Part shown: piece by piece, positions 1 through 9,200 of the stretch
Numbering within the stretch: the first letter of the stretch is position 1
Layout: each line of letters opens with the position of its first letter
Assembly: GCA_012798745.1 (NCBI GenBank)
Contig: JAAZMQ010000134.1
Span: 1 to 10,941 of the forward strand
Origin: Bacteroidales bacterium
Lineage (GTDB): Bacteria > Bacteroidota > Bacteroidia > Bacteroidales > Dysgonomonadaceae
Reading direction: 5' to 3'
DNA length: 10,941 bases
The notes under the pieces: model-generated
Databases searched by the model: none
The model's input: the letters and a program-made list of their open reading frames with translations, nothing else
What the model was told of the DNA's origin: nothing
Position numbers and translations under genes: made by a program

Positions 1-260
1 CCCGGGATGTGGGTGAATCGCTCAACGGCGCCCGGACCGCGCATGCCCAACCCGATGAAGCCTACACGGACCGTGTCCAGCTTCGGAGCTCTCAAACCCA
101 ACACGTGCTTCTGACCCGCAGGTCGTTCGGGTACTTCCGTACGGATGGGTTGAACCGCCTTGCTCTTCTCTTCTTTCGAATGTGAACCGCCGGTACAGCT
201 TATCAAAAAAGCACCGGCCAATAAAATACTTGCAAATTTTAATGATATTCTTCTTGCCAT
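1..260 (-). CDS. GH109-like NAD-dependent glycosidase lipoprotein, 5' part only
   Basis: Only the first 86 codons are present; the gene runs off the left edge. It starts at an ATG (258-260) and encodes a lipoprotein signal peptide (hydrophobic SILLAGAFLIS, then Cys22), a polar linker of about 40 residues, and the start of a Rossmann fold: VRVGFIGLGMRG near residues 64-75, containing the GxGxxG dinucleotide-binding motif, followed by PGAVERFTHIPG. A Gfo/Idh/MocA-fold start with this wording after a lipoprotein leader is typical of Bacteroidota GH109 proteins. In that family a tightly bound NAD takes part in removing alpha-linked N-acetylgalactosamine. The catalytic region is not in the window, so an ordinary Gfo/Idh/MocA oxidoreductase remains possible. 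The start lies 66 bases after the peptidase stop with no convincing terminator between them, so cotranscription is likely. This stretch is clearly richer in G+C than the rest: 41 of the first 60 bases are G or C by my count. Confidence 0.78.
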   Translation of the reverse strand, partial: MARRISLKFASILLAGAFLISCTGGSHSKEEKSKAVQPIRTEVPERPAGQKHVLGLRAPKLDTVRVGFIGLGMRGPGAVERFTHIP

Positions 261-326
261 AACTTTATAAATTATTCGGTTAATCTCGATTCATCAGCTG
301 TCTTCCTTTTTAGAAGGGAATTTCGT

Positions 327-3083
327 TCAAAACAAAACTTCCGTCTTGTCTCCGTTGTAAGCAACCGCATACACCTTGGTCGATGTGGTAACGGGATTGT
401 CTAATGTGAAGGAGTCTTTATTCGAAACAAAGACCAATTTGTCGCCCTCGTATACTTCATACGCTACCACGTTTCCCCACCCATGCATAAAAACAGATGA
501 GCCGCTTTTCGTCGCTATACCGCTCCGGACAGGCAATCTGTTTTTAAAGTACTGTTTGTTCGAATCGCAAATATACTCAATTTTATCCGTTACAGACGGA
601 TAATTTTTAGACTTAATGAAGGCAACGATTTCGTCTATCTGATGTTGGGTAATGGTAAGTCTTCCTTTTCCGTAATCATCGATTTCTCCGTCAAATGGCG
701 TCAGATAACCCCATTTTATGAAAAAGTCCGTTAAATCCTTTTCTGCTACTTCGCATACCGTTTTCACGAACTCAAGCTGTTGCTCTCCGGCCGTCGGTTT
801 ATCGGGATTGATACGGATCTGTTCGTGAAAATCTTTATAAAAATCGGTGTATCCGCATGCATCTGCCAAATATAGTTGCAATTGCCACAATGAAACTAAC
901 TTACAGAACACATCGTCCTCACCGGGATGTGGCATATGATTAACAAACGAATTGTAATAGGCTTTTTCGTAACGGTTGTTGAACCTTCCCATTTCCTCGG
1001 CTTCCAACCTTGACGGATTGCCCCATTGGGTTTGAACGTATAAAGAATACACATTATTGGAAACTTCAGTCATCCCGAGCCATTTGAATCCCGGACGCGT
1101 TTGATTGATATGCCCTAATTCATGAGCAGGACCCCAAGGTTCCAATTTTAACGCCGAAACCTTTAAAATTGTATTTGACGTTGAAACATGATAACAAGTT
1201 CTGTAAGAAGTCGCATACATATACGAGGTGTACACGACATGAAAATAAGCCCTGTTCACAGGATGTCGGTTATATTTCATCAATCCGATGAATTCCTGTT
1301 CCAATCTCACCAAATCATCATAAGCAGCTATCAAATCGGGACCGTTATTGGCTGCATACGTTTTAAAATCTTCGGTCGGAAATGTTAAATGGGCATATTC
1401 TCCCAACACATCAAAGTAAGAATCTGTAGCCGCATTGAGCAAACGCGTCCAATCCGAAGGCCGATGTTTTTGGGAATCGTAATATCCGTTGATCTGACCT
1501 GTTGCAAAATGAATTTTTACGGGTGAGACAATTTTATAATCGGGAGTATGATAAAAGACATACACCAATCCTTTGTTTTTCATTTTAAGTTTGTTCATCC
1601 CTTCCGCTAATGAATAAAACGAAGCATTGTTATACCCATCTCCGTTGGGTTTATTGAGATCCTGTACTTTTATACTAAGAGAGTAACCCTTGGTTTCACC
1701 CACAAAAACCACCAGATCTTCACCCTGAGAAACACTGATACCCGTAGGATTATCTAGCAGACTATACGTTGACGTCTTGTTTACTTTTGCCCAATCGTCG
1801 GGATGAGGCCAGGCCTTGTATTCCTGAATCCTGAACTCTTTGGGATATTTTCCGTTGTATAAATACAAAGCAATGTTGCGATACAGGCTTACCGGAATTT
1901 TCTCGATATCGGTTAACGTGATCCCCGGTCGCAGTTCCGAACAGGTAATATCCGAAAATATAGTCAGGGCGTCAAAATTGTCCGGATTACGACGATAAAA
2001 TTCCATCTCGGCACAACTGGCAAAGCCTTGACCATCACCTGTGCCTGATTTTACCACAAAACGTATACACAAGGGTTTTTCAACTGGTTTTTCGAATACG
2101 ACACGTGTCGGTATCGATGAGCCTTTAAAATCGTAATCCATTATTTTTACGCATGTTGGATTATCCTCCGTTTTTATCCATATTTCGACTTCCTTGAATC
2201 TTCCGTTATAACCATCTGTCCTTGGATAATAAATAAAATAATCGATGCTTTCTTGATTCTCAAAAAAATAATCGAGTGTAATGGGAAAATAATCCGGTGC
2301 CGTATTGTCCCAATTGGAATGATAAAGAGTGCTGAAATCCCCATCAAAAGACTTTTCGATGTTCTCTCCACTTTGAAAAGACGAAGCTTTCCCGGAACTG
2401 ACGGGCACCTTAATGTCGTCTTTGATGTCGTCGGTATCCCCTCCGGTATATCCTGTCTGTCCTTTCTGTATGACCTGCACTTTCTTTTGCAAATTCCCGT
2501 TTGTTTGTTTGATCAAAATTTCTCCCCGCCTTTCTGTTTCATCGGTATTCCAATCGACCTTAAATTTGAAAGTATGGGTAACCATTGCTCTTGTGCCCGA
2601 TTCGATCTGATGGAGCCAATCGACATCGGAAGGAATGATTATTTCGTATTCTATATTGGAAGTAATTTCAAGATCGATTTCTCCTCCTTCCGCTTCCACC
2701 GTGAAAATTTCGGAGGAAACGATGATGGCCGGGGCCTGTCCGATTTGTTCAACTGTAACTGTTTCCGTCAAATTGCCGGCCGAGATAATTATCGTACCCC
2801 TCCTCGATTCCATTTCGGTATTTTCCTTTACGGAAATAATCAAATTGTTCCCTGACTTAATGGCACTCAACCAATCCTTTGCATCAGGTTGAATAGCAAA
2901 TGTCCAGGAATCGATATTGGTAGTTATACTTATGGAGCGCTGAGATTGACCGGCTTCAAATGTTATATTTTTCTCCTTTACGGTTAGCGTTGGAGGTTCT
3001 TCTGAGGGCGTATCGCTGCATCCATAAAATAATAAGCTCAAAAAAAGTGGTAAGACAAATAAAAAAAATTTATTATATTTCAT
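327..3083 (-). CDS. M60-like (enhancin-type) zinc metallopeptidase lipoprotein with BACON and discoidin domains
   Basis: This 918-residue protein is probably a surface endopeptidase for O-glycosylated proteins such as mucins. Residues 1-22 form a lipoprotein signal (FYGC, Cys22), followed by SDTPSEE, an acidic stretch of the kind linked to surface export in Bacteroidota. Two BACON-type beta-sandwich domains lie at about 31-115 and 118-208, each with a DWL motif and an ERRG or SRRG turn. A discoidin/F5-8C (CBM32-like) domain covers about 228-363 (SFDGDFSTLYHSNW). The M60-like catalytic region spans roughly 370-845. Its zinc motif HELGH is at 654-658 (bases 1110-1124), with a second glutamate, Glu673, 15 residues on, matching the M60 pattern HExxHx(8-28)E. 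A small beta-rich tail (846-918) has no clear assignment. M60-like proteins such as B. thetaiotaomicron BT4244 are known mucin O-glycopeptidases; the substrate here is inferred from family and neighbours. The ATG at 3081-3083 directly precedes the signal peptide. The gene is intact and all motif residues are present. Confidence 0.92.
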   Translation of the reverse strand: MKYNKFFLFVLPLFLSLLFYGCSDTPSEEPPTLTVKEKNITFEAGQSQRSISITTNIDSWTFAIQPDAKDWLSAIKSGNNLIISVKENTEMESRRGTIIISAGNLTETVTVEQIGQAPAIIVSSEIFTVEAEGGEIDLEITSNIEYEIIIPSDVDWLHQIESGTRAMVTHTFKFKVDWNTDETERRGEILIKQTNGNLQKKVQVIQKGQTGYTGGDTDDIKDDIKVPVSSGKASSFQSGENIEKSFDGDFSTLYHSNWDNTAPDYFPITLDYFFENQESIDYFIYYPRTDGYNGRFKEVEIWIKTEDNPTCVKIMDYDFKGSSIPTRVVFEKPVEKPLCIRFVVKSGTGDGQGFASCAEMEFYRRNPDNFDALTIFSDITCSELRPGITLTDIEKIPVSLYRNIALYLYNGKYPKEFRIQEYKAWPHPDDWAKVNKTSTYSLLDNPTGISVSQGEDLVVFVGETKGYSLSIKVQDLNKPNGDGYNNASFYSLAEGMNKLKMKNKGLVYVFYHTPDYKIVSPVKIHFATGQINGYYDSQKHRPSDWTRLLNAATDSYFDVLGEYAHLTFPTEDFKTYAANNGPDLIAAYDDLVRLEQEFIGLMKYNRHPVNRAYFHVVYTSYMYATSYRTCYHVSTSNTILKVSALKLEPWGPAHELGHINQTRPGFKWLGMTEVSNNVYSLYVQTQWGNPSRLEAEEMGRFNNRYEKAYYNSFVNHMPHPGEDDVFCKLVSLWQLQLYLADACGYTDFYKDFHEQIRINPDKPTAGEQQLEFVKTVCEVAEKDLTDFFIKWGYLTPFDGEIDDYGKGRLTITQHQIDEIVAFIKSKNYPSVTDKIEYICDSNKQYFKNRLPVRSGIATKSGSSVFMHGWGNVVAYEVYEGDKLVFVSNKDSFTLDNPVTTSTKVYAVAYNGDKTEVLF

Positions 3084-3107
3084 TATTAGATGAATTGAAT
3101 AGTTTTA

Positions 3108-3143
3108 ACGCAAGTTATTATACTAAAATATAACAACTTGCGT
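3108..3143 (-). promoter_or_regulatory. intercistronic RNA hairpin upstream of the M60 peptidase gene
   Basis: The arms ACGCAAGTT and AACTTGCGT are perfect 9-base inverted repeats. Inside them is one more position, then a further 5-base pair set (TTATA/TATAA), then a 6-base loop. On the plus strand the extra position is an A-C mismatch. On the minus strand, the operon sense strand, it is a G-U wobble, so the transcript can form an uninterrupted 15-pair stem with loop UUUUAG. The stem ends 24 bases before the peptidase ATG. It is not followed by a U-run on either strand, so a classical intrinsic terminator is unlikely. A role in mRNA processing, stability or partial attenuation between transporter and enzyme genes is inference; a protein-binding operator is an alternative. 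A separate 12-base palindrome, GAATAATTATTC, lies at 3154-3165. Confidence 0.6.
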
Positions 3144-3206
3144 CATCTATAAGGAATAATTATTCATACTTGTCTACAACAGTGGAACATAGATCTCAAA
3201 ATAAAT

Positions 3207-4286
3207 TCAATCCATAGCACCGTAGATAGTTATTTCAGCAAGAAAAGCGAAAAAATTAGGTCCTTCAAGTGCTACATATTTAAAATAACGCGCCTTTGGA
3301 TTATTTATCAATCGATAGCTCTGTGCGGCATCTGTTGTAGGATCAAAATCAAATGCCCCTTCGTCCTCCCAATTTACCCCATCGAGACTGGTAAGAAACT
3401 GGAATTTGGTTTGCCCTCTACTATCCCCTTTTCTCCTATAACATACTATTCTGCTTATAGTTACTTCCTCTCCCATGTCGATAACGAAAAAATGAGGGTA
3501 GCCAGGAGAGGCACCCGCCCATTGTGTATGCCAATAAGTAGAAAGATCATCGTCAAAAACTGCTTTTACAAGACCATTGGGATTGCCTCCCTCTGCAGGT
3601 TCTTGACTACTATAAGCAACCACCGACCATTTTGATTTATCTATTTTCACCTCTTCCAATGGGAGAATAGTAAATGACTTGATTTCAGAATTATTCCCTT
3701 CTTCATCGGAAACATATACCTCAAAAACTCGTTCCTTTGCACTTAATCCCACAATATAACCTCTGCCTGATTCTGTCGCATCAAAAACAGAAGTAGTTTT
3801 TACACCTTCTTCACTTTTATATCTCACCCTTACCTGAAGTGATTTTCCTGTTTCGTTTTCCCATTCTACTATTGCCCCCCCAAAGTCAGGATACATCGTA
3901 ATTGTATTAAACACTAAATTAAAAGCAGGTTCAAGAGGTGCAGTAGATACAACAATCGGCGGAGATGCTTTTCCCGCTGTGTTGTAGGCTGTCAAAGTAA
4001 ATTCATAATTTTCAGTATTTGTAAATCCTTTTAAAATAGCACTATTTGTAAAACGACTTACTTTCTGACTTCTAAAATTCCCTTGAGAGTCAATATAAGT
4101 AATATCGACATAATAAAAGTCCTCTTCCGGAGGATTGGTCCAAGAAAGAATAACTTCACCATAACCGGTAGAAATTTCCACATCTTTCACCGGGCTTGGT
4201 GGTAATACATTATCGTTTTCCTCCTCACAAGCAGAAAAAAACAGTACTAATGCAATTCCTAAAAAATAGTATATCTTATTTTTCAT
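3207..4286 (-). CDS. surface lipoprotein with FN3-like (DUF4959), DUF5126-like and C-terminal discoidin domains
   Basis: This 359-residue lipoprotein is probably a glycan-binding accessory of the SusC/SusD pair. The signal peptide ends in FFSAC (Cys20) and is followed at once by EEEND, the acidic signature associated with outer-surface lipoproteins in Bacteroidota. Residues 31-116 form a fibronectin-III-like sandwich (VILSWTNPPEEDF, YEFTLTAYNTAGKAS), as in DUF4959. Residues 121-212 form a second beta domain resembling DUF5126. Residues 218-356 are a discoidin/F5-8C (DUF5000-like) domain with AVFDDDLSTYWHTQW at 242-256 and a closing AEITIYG. No catalytic motif is visible. The domain names are from memory of the usual order in genes that follow susD. 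The ATG at 4284-4286 lies 24 bases after the susD-like stop, so it belongs to the same operon. A sugar-binding role is inferred from the fold and position; the ligand is unknown. Confidence 0.85.
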   Translation of the reverse strand: MKNKIYYFLGIALVLFFSACEEENDNVLPPSPVKDVEISTGYGEVILSWTNPPEEDFYYVDITYIDSQGNFRSQKVSRFTNSAILKGFTNTENYEFTLTAYNTAGKASPPIVVSTAPLEPAFNLVFNTITMYPDFGGAIVEWENETGKSLQVRVRYKSEEGVKTTSVFDATESGRGYIVGLSAKERVFEVYVSDEEGNNSEIKSFTILPLEEVKIDKSKWSVVAYSSQEPAEGGNPNGLVKAVFDDDLSTYWHTQWAGASPGYPHFFVIDMGEEVTISRIVCYRRKGDSRGQTKFQFLTSLDGVNWEDEGAFDFDPTTDAAQSYRLINNPKARYFKYVALEGPNFFAFLAEITIYGAMD

Positions 4287-4310
4287 CGCTCAAGTTTTTT
4301 AAATTTAATA

Positions 4311-6239
4311 TTATTCAGCTCGTTCCCATAAAGCATTTTGAGTTAATTTGGGATTTTTGTCTATTTCTGCCTGCGGTATAGGCATAAAATACATTTTATC
4401 ATCCCATACTCGCGTTTCAAAAACATAATTCTCGTTCCAAAAACCTTCTCCTTCATTTTTATATATATCGAAACCGTGTTTAGCCCCTCCTTCTTTTTCT
4501 GCCACTAACCAGCGCCGGTTATCAAAATAACGATGGCCTTCAAATGCCAACTCGATACACCGTTCGCGATGGATAAGCTCTCTCAATTTATCAACAGTAA
4601 GAGGTATCCCTGCCGTCGCATAAGCAGATCGAACATCAGGTAATTGGACTCTCGATCGCAATTCATCCCAATATTGGAAAACATCTGGTTTAGAAAGAGG
4701 ATCAATACCTGCATGAGAATAATATTCGAAAGCTGCTTCCGTATAATTCAACAACAATTCGGCATATCTGAAAACATTAACAGCATAGTCTCCTTTGCTG
4801 GTTTTGTTATCAGTTTTGCCGACAAATTTACAGTTTAAAAATCCTGTGCTTGTAAAGTCACGTCCCGTTTTACTGCCGTATCCATCAGGACCATCGAAAA
4901 ATGGTCGGTACCAGATATAATCAGTCCAACTCGAAGTGGTATTATAGGCCCACCTTGTATCATAACTTTCTTGTTGATTTCCCAATACAGCATAAGAATA
5001 TTGACCGGGAAACAAAATATTTGTATAAAACCTTGGATCTCGTTTCATGAATTTTTTGTAAAGCTGAATAATATGTCCGCTCTTTTCATAACTTTCAAAT
5101 CCTGATGCAGCTTTATATTTTTCATCATCTTCAGGCATCAATCCATTAGCCATGAAATATTCCTTTACATGTTCCATTGTAGGACATACTCCGGTATAAC
5201 CACTCCAAGAAATAGGCAATGCATGCTGACGCATATTGCTTGTAGAAAAATTTTGTTTATAAAAAACATTTTCGCAACTGGGATGGCCTCCTCGAGCATA
5301 ATTGAAAACATTCCAATAGGCGTCATAACCATTTTTAATGGAAGCACTCACGCCCGGCTTATAAAGGCCTAGATTTGCCGAAGTACAAACTTCAATAGCT
5401 TCTTTTGTTATCTCCATTGCCTTTTTCCATTTAGTGTTATCAAAAACAGTACTTATCAATTCATTCCCTTCTTTATCTTTTGGTACCAAGTGAGCATAAC
5501 TTTTCCCCGTTGGGCTTGTCATTCCATTATACAGAGGACTTGCAGCATATAACCATAAGCGGGATCTTAAAAACCATGCTGATGCCTGGCTTGCTCGACC
5601 GGCTCTTTCTGTGGAAGAAAATGTGTAAAATAAATCCAGATGATCAATAGCTTTGACTAATAAGCTATCAATATAAGCCACACATTCATCAAAACTTGAA
5701 CGAGGTATCCCCTCATTCATTGCTGCTATCATTTCATTTCCGTCATAGACCTTTTTTACTAAAGGAACAGGGCCATATTGTTCTAACAGTAAAAAATAAT
5801 AATAGGCTTCCAGAAAATAAGCCTCCCCCTTCCACCATGAACGTTCATCTTCGGTTAATTTTTCGTCATGGCATTCATCAATTCGACTAAGGAAATACTG
5901 CGCCGTGCGTATTTGTTTATAAAAATTACCCCAGTGATTGTAAATCAAAGAAGATTGGCTATACTGACCCACATCTTTATAATGCGGATTGTAATTACTC
6001 CAATTGTAATCGCATTCATCAGAAGCTAATCCACAATTATCATTAAATTCAATGGGAGAATAATAATAAGAATATACTTGAGTAAGTACCTTTACCACAT
6101 CATCTTTCGATTTAAATAGGTTGGCCTCACTTAATTTTTCTTCCGGAACCTGATCCAAATAATCAGCGCAGCTTCCGAATGCTAAAATAACACCTATAAA
6201 TAAGGCAATATTTTTTATATTTATAATATTTTTTTTCAT
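4311..6239 (-). CDS. SusD/RagB family outer-membrane lipoprotein
   Basis: This 642-residue protein is the surface lipoprotein that caps the SusC channel and captures substrate. It has a lipoprotein signal with FGSC (Cys24), then ADYLDQVPEE, the usual SusD opening. The N-terminal helical (TPR-like) part is recognisable in FKSKDDVVKVL and in GEAYFLEAYYYFLLLEQYGP at about 138-157. The C-terminal SusD_RagB part has RYAELLLNYTEA (about 491-502), ERCIELAFEGHRYFDNRRW (559-577) and FMPIPQAEIDKNP (618-630), all hallmarks of the family. The reading frame is open back to 6338, but that would overlap the susC-like gene. The ATG at 6237-6239 is preferred because it directly precedes the signal peptide and has an AAGGAG seven bases upstream. 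The gap to the transporter stop is 19 bases, so translation and transport function are surely linked. The length is above that of the classical SusD (about 550) but normal for the wider family. The ligand cannot be read from the sequence. Confidence 0.95.
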   Translation of the reverse strand: MKKNIINIKNIALFIGVILAFGSCADYLDQVPEEKLSEANLFKSKDDVVKVLTQVYSYYYSPIEFNDNCGLASDECDYNWSNYNPHYKDVGQYSQSSLIYNHWGNFYKQIRTAQYFLSRIDECHDEKLTEDERSWWKGEAYFLEAYYYFLLLEQYGPVPLVKKVYDGNEMIAAMNEGIPRSSFDECVAYIDSLLVKAIDHLDLFYTFSSTERAGRASQASAWFLRSRLWLYAASPLYNGMTSPTGKSYAHLVPKDKEGNELISTVFDNTKWKKAMEITKEAIEVCTSANLGLYKPGVSASIKNGYDAYWNVFNYARGGHPSCENVFYKQNFSTSNMRQHALPISWSGYTGVCPTMEHVKEYFMANGLMPEDDEKYKAASGFESYEKSGHIIQLYKKFMKRDPRFYTNILFPGQYSYAVLGNQQESYDTRWAYNTTSSWTDYIWYRPFFDGPDGYGSKTGRDFTSTGFLNCKFVGKTDNKTSKGDYAVNVFRYAELLLNYTEAAFEYYSHAGIDPLSKPDVFQYWDELRSRVQLPDVRSAYATAGIPLTVDKLRELIHRERCIELAFEGHRYFDNRRWLVAEKEGGAKHGFDIYKNEGEGFWNENYVFETRVWDDKMYFMPIPQAEIDKNPKLTQNALWERAE

Positions 6240-6246
6240 TTTGTTG

Positions 6247-6252
6247 CTCCTT
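6247..6252 (-). promoter_or_regulatory. Shine-Dalgarno site that sets the susD-like start
   Basis: AAGGAG on the minus strand lies seven bases before the ATG at 6237-6239, in the 19-base gap between the susC-like stop and the susD-like start. It decides the start against the open frame extending upstream. Such a full match is notable because Bacteroidota genes usually lack strong Shine-Dalgarno sequences, and the other genes in this window show only A/T-rich leaders. Confidence 0.7.
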
Positions 6253-6258
6253 ATTTTA

Positions 6259-9200
6259 TTAAAATTTAATTTCGATACCTGCATTGATAACTTTTTGAAT
6301 GGGATAATACATTCCATTAGAACTTTGTGACTCAGCATCCCACCATTTAAATGGAGAGAAGGTCAATAAATTTAATCCGTTTAAGAAAAATCTTGCACTT
6401 CCAATCTTATATTTTTGTGTAACATGCCGCGGGAGTGAATAGCCAAGTTCAATTTGTTTAAGACGAAGATAACTGCCGTTTCTTAACCACCAACTCGATT
6501 GAGTATAGTTTTTGGTTTGACTACCGACCCCTAGCCTTGGAAAATCAGCATTAATATTCTGAGTCTTTTCATCCCAATGACTCTTGGCAATGATAGTTAA
6601 AACATTCCCTCTGTTTTCTTCGGGAAAAGCGATGGGGTTGGCAAAAAATGAGACCCTGGCAGCACCCTGAAATAAAAGGGAAAAATCAAAATTTTTATAA
6701 AAAAGATTCCCACCAAATCCATAAGTTATTTCAGGAATGGTTGGATGTCCCATATATACCCTATCAAATTGATCAATTATACTATCACCATTCACATCTC
6801 TATATCTAATGTCCCCCGGCATAGATTGTCCTCCAATAGCAACTTGACTAGGACTATTATCTATTTCGGCCTGATCAATAAACAAACCTTCTGCCACATA
6901 TCCCATTGGTCGCCCATAAGGTTGACCTATCGCCGACTGATAAGCATATTTTTTCGTTTCTTCACCATTGGCCAGTATTTTATTTTGAGCAAAAGTGAAT
7001 GTTCCTTTAAAATTAAGGAATAAATCATTATTAAATGTATTACTGTATTCCAGAAACCCATCAAATCCCTTATTTTCCATTTCTCCTGCATTCCCATAGG
7101 GCTTTGTGCTAAATCCAAATATATCGGGAACTTTTGTTAATTGAACCCAAATATTTTTACGTTTTTCATAAAAAAAGTCAGCTTGCAAAACAAAATTGTT
7201 TAAAAAATGCATCTCTATACCTAAATCAGATTTTGCCGCTTCTTCCCATGTAGCATCCGGATTTCCATAATACGTAATATTAATTCCTGATCCATGACCG
7301 TAACCATAACCATTATTTGTACCGAAACCAACATTAGTACTCGTCGATTCAACTCGAGTCAAATACACAAATCTCGTATTAAGACCATCGTTTCCTACAA
7401 GACCATGAGACATGCGAATTTTTAAATATTGAATCGCGGGTTTCATAAATTCCATAAAAGGTTCTTCAGTAGGGACCCAACCAACGGCTACTGAGGGGAA
7501 AAAACCATAACGCTTACCTTTGGCAAAATTTTCTGAACCGTTATATCCAAAATTGAATTCTCCAAAATATTTCTGATCAAATGAATAAGTTGCACGTCCT
7601 GTTAATCCTTGATGCCTACGAGGAACCGATTCATATATCCCGCCTAGAGTTGGGTATTGAGTATCATCTTGATTATAAAGTAAAAGGCCACCAACATCAT
7701 GTTTCCCAAAATTATTATTATAAGTCAGACTTGCTTCAAGATAAATGGAACGATCCGTATAAGGAGTTTCTACGGAACGTGTTAAATAATCGTGATAGCT
7801 GGCATTATTAGGCTCTTGATCTTGATAATTATACTCCCCTTTCTCGTTTTTAAGAATCGGATTCCCATCTTCATCATACCCCCAGGGAATGATTAAATAA
7901 GGCCGAGGGGACATTTCACGGTTAATTTTTGCAGAGGTATATGAATCAAAAGCAAATAATCCTCTTACTTTAAGTCCTTTTGTGATAAAATCAAGATTTT
8001 GTAAAAGATTAAAATTAGACTGAACCGTAGAGTGATGTTCGGTAGTAAAACCGGATCGGGCCAACAATTGATAAGGATTGCGTCCCATACTGTACGGATA
8101 GCCAGGTACTTTACTTTCGTCAGGATATTTCATAGGAAACCATATCGGCGGAGTTTGAAGCATCCAACTGAATATAGTAGAGGAGGCGGCACCAGGATAA
8201 TTCCTATCTTCAAGGATAGCTCCGAGGTTGACCGACAGAATAGTTGATGGTGTAACATTCATATCTACATTGGCACGAAAATTATAACGTTTTAAATTTA
8301 CGTTATTATTGTAACTTGTTCCTCCAAAATTTTTCCACATTCCCCCTTGGTTTAAAAAAGCACCCGAAACAAAATATCTCACCAATTCACTTCCTCCTGA
8401 CACATTCAAATTCGCCTTTTCACTTAGTGACCAATGTGAAATAAGCTCTTTTATCCAATTAACATTAGGATAATAATAAGGATCGTAACCACTGGCTGTT
8501 CTTTCTATTTGTTCATCTGAAAAAAGGGGGTTTTTCCCACTATTTCGAAGTGCTTCATTTTGAAGTTTCATATAGGTAGGACCATCAACAAAATCGGGTA
8601 ATTCCAATGGATCTGAAACATTTACTTCTGTTCGAAAGTTAATTTTCGGCTTACCCACAGAACCCTTTTTAGTGGTAATTAAGACTACACCATTAGCTCC
8701 ACGAACCCCATAAACTGCAGTAGCAGTAGCATCTTTCAATATAGTAAAATCCGCAATCTCTTCGGGATCAACATTATCAAGATCTCTTTCTACTCCATCG
8801 ACTAAAACCAGCGGTCGAGTACTTCCCGTAAAAGTATTAATACCACGAATCCAAAAATCAGCTGCATCATATCCTGGCTCACCTCCTCGTTGAACAGAAA
8901 CAATTCCCGCTAATCTTCCTGCCAAAGAAGTACTTATAGTACGGGTAGGCAACTTTAATTGTTGGGGTTCAACACGTTCTACAGCTCCAATTAAACTACC
9001 TTTTTTTTGCGTTCCATACCCTACCACCACTGTTTCTTGTAAAGCAATGGTTTCTTCTTCCAATGCTACATTAAACATGGTACGAGTTCCAATAGGAATT
9101 TCCTGCGTTTTCATTCCAACAAAAGAAACTTCCAAGATTTGAGCATCAACAGGGATCCGTAGAAAAAATACTCCTTCAGCATTGGTTACAGTTCCAATAT

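Noticed and set aside
261..326. Possible terminator between the peptidase and GH109-like genes
   Set aside because: The only pairing (TTCCTT with AAGGGAA) is short and imperfect, with no U-run placed after it on the transcribed strand.
2253..2855. 200-codon open frame on the plus strand
   Set aside because: It lies wholly antisense to the peptidase gene over the BACON and discoidin domains, is cysteine- and phenylalanine-rich, and matches no family I know; a shadow of the real gene.
6228..6239. Runs of eight A after the ATG of the susC-like and susD-like genes as phase-variation sites
   Set aside because: Lysine-rich signal starts in an A/T-rich genome explain them; the frames are intact and the runs are short.
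6240..6338. Upstream extension of the susD-like frame by 33 codons
   Set aside because: It overlaps the end of the transporter gene, places a charged stretch before the signal peptide, and ignores the AAGGAG site before the ATG at 6239.
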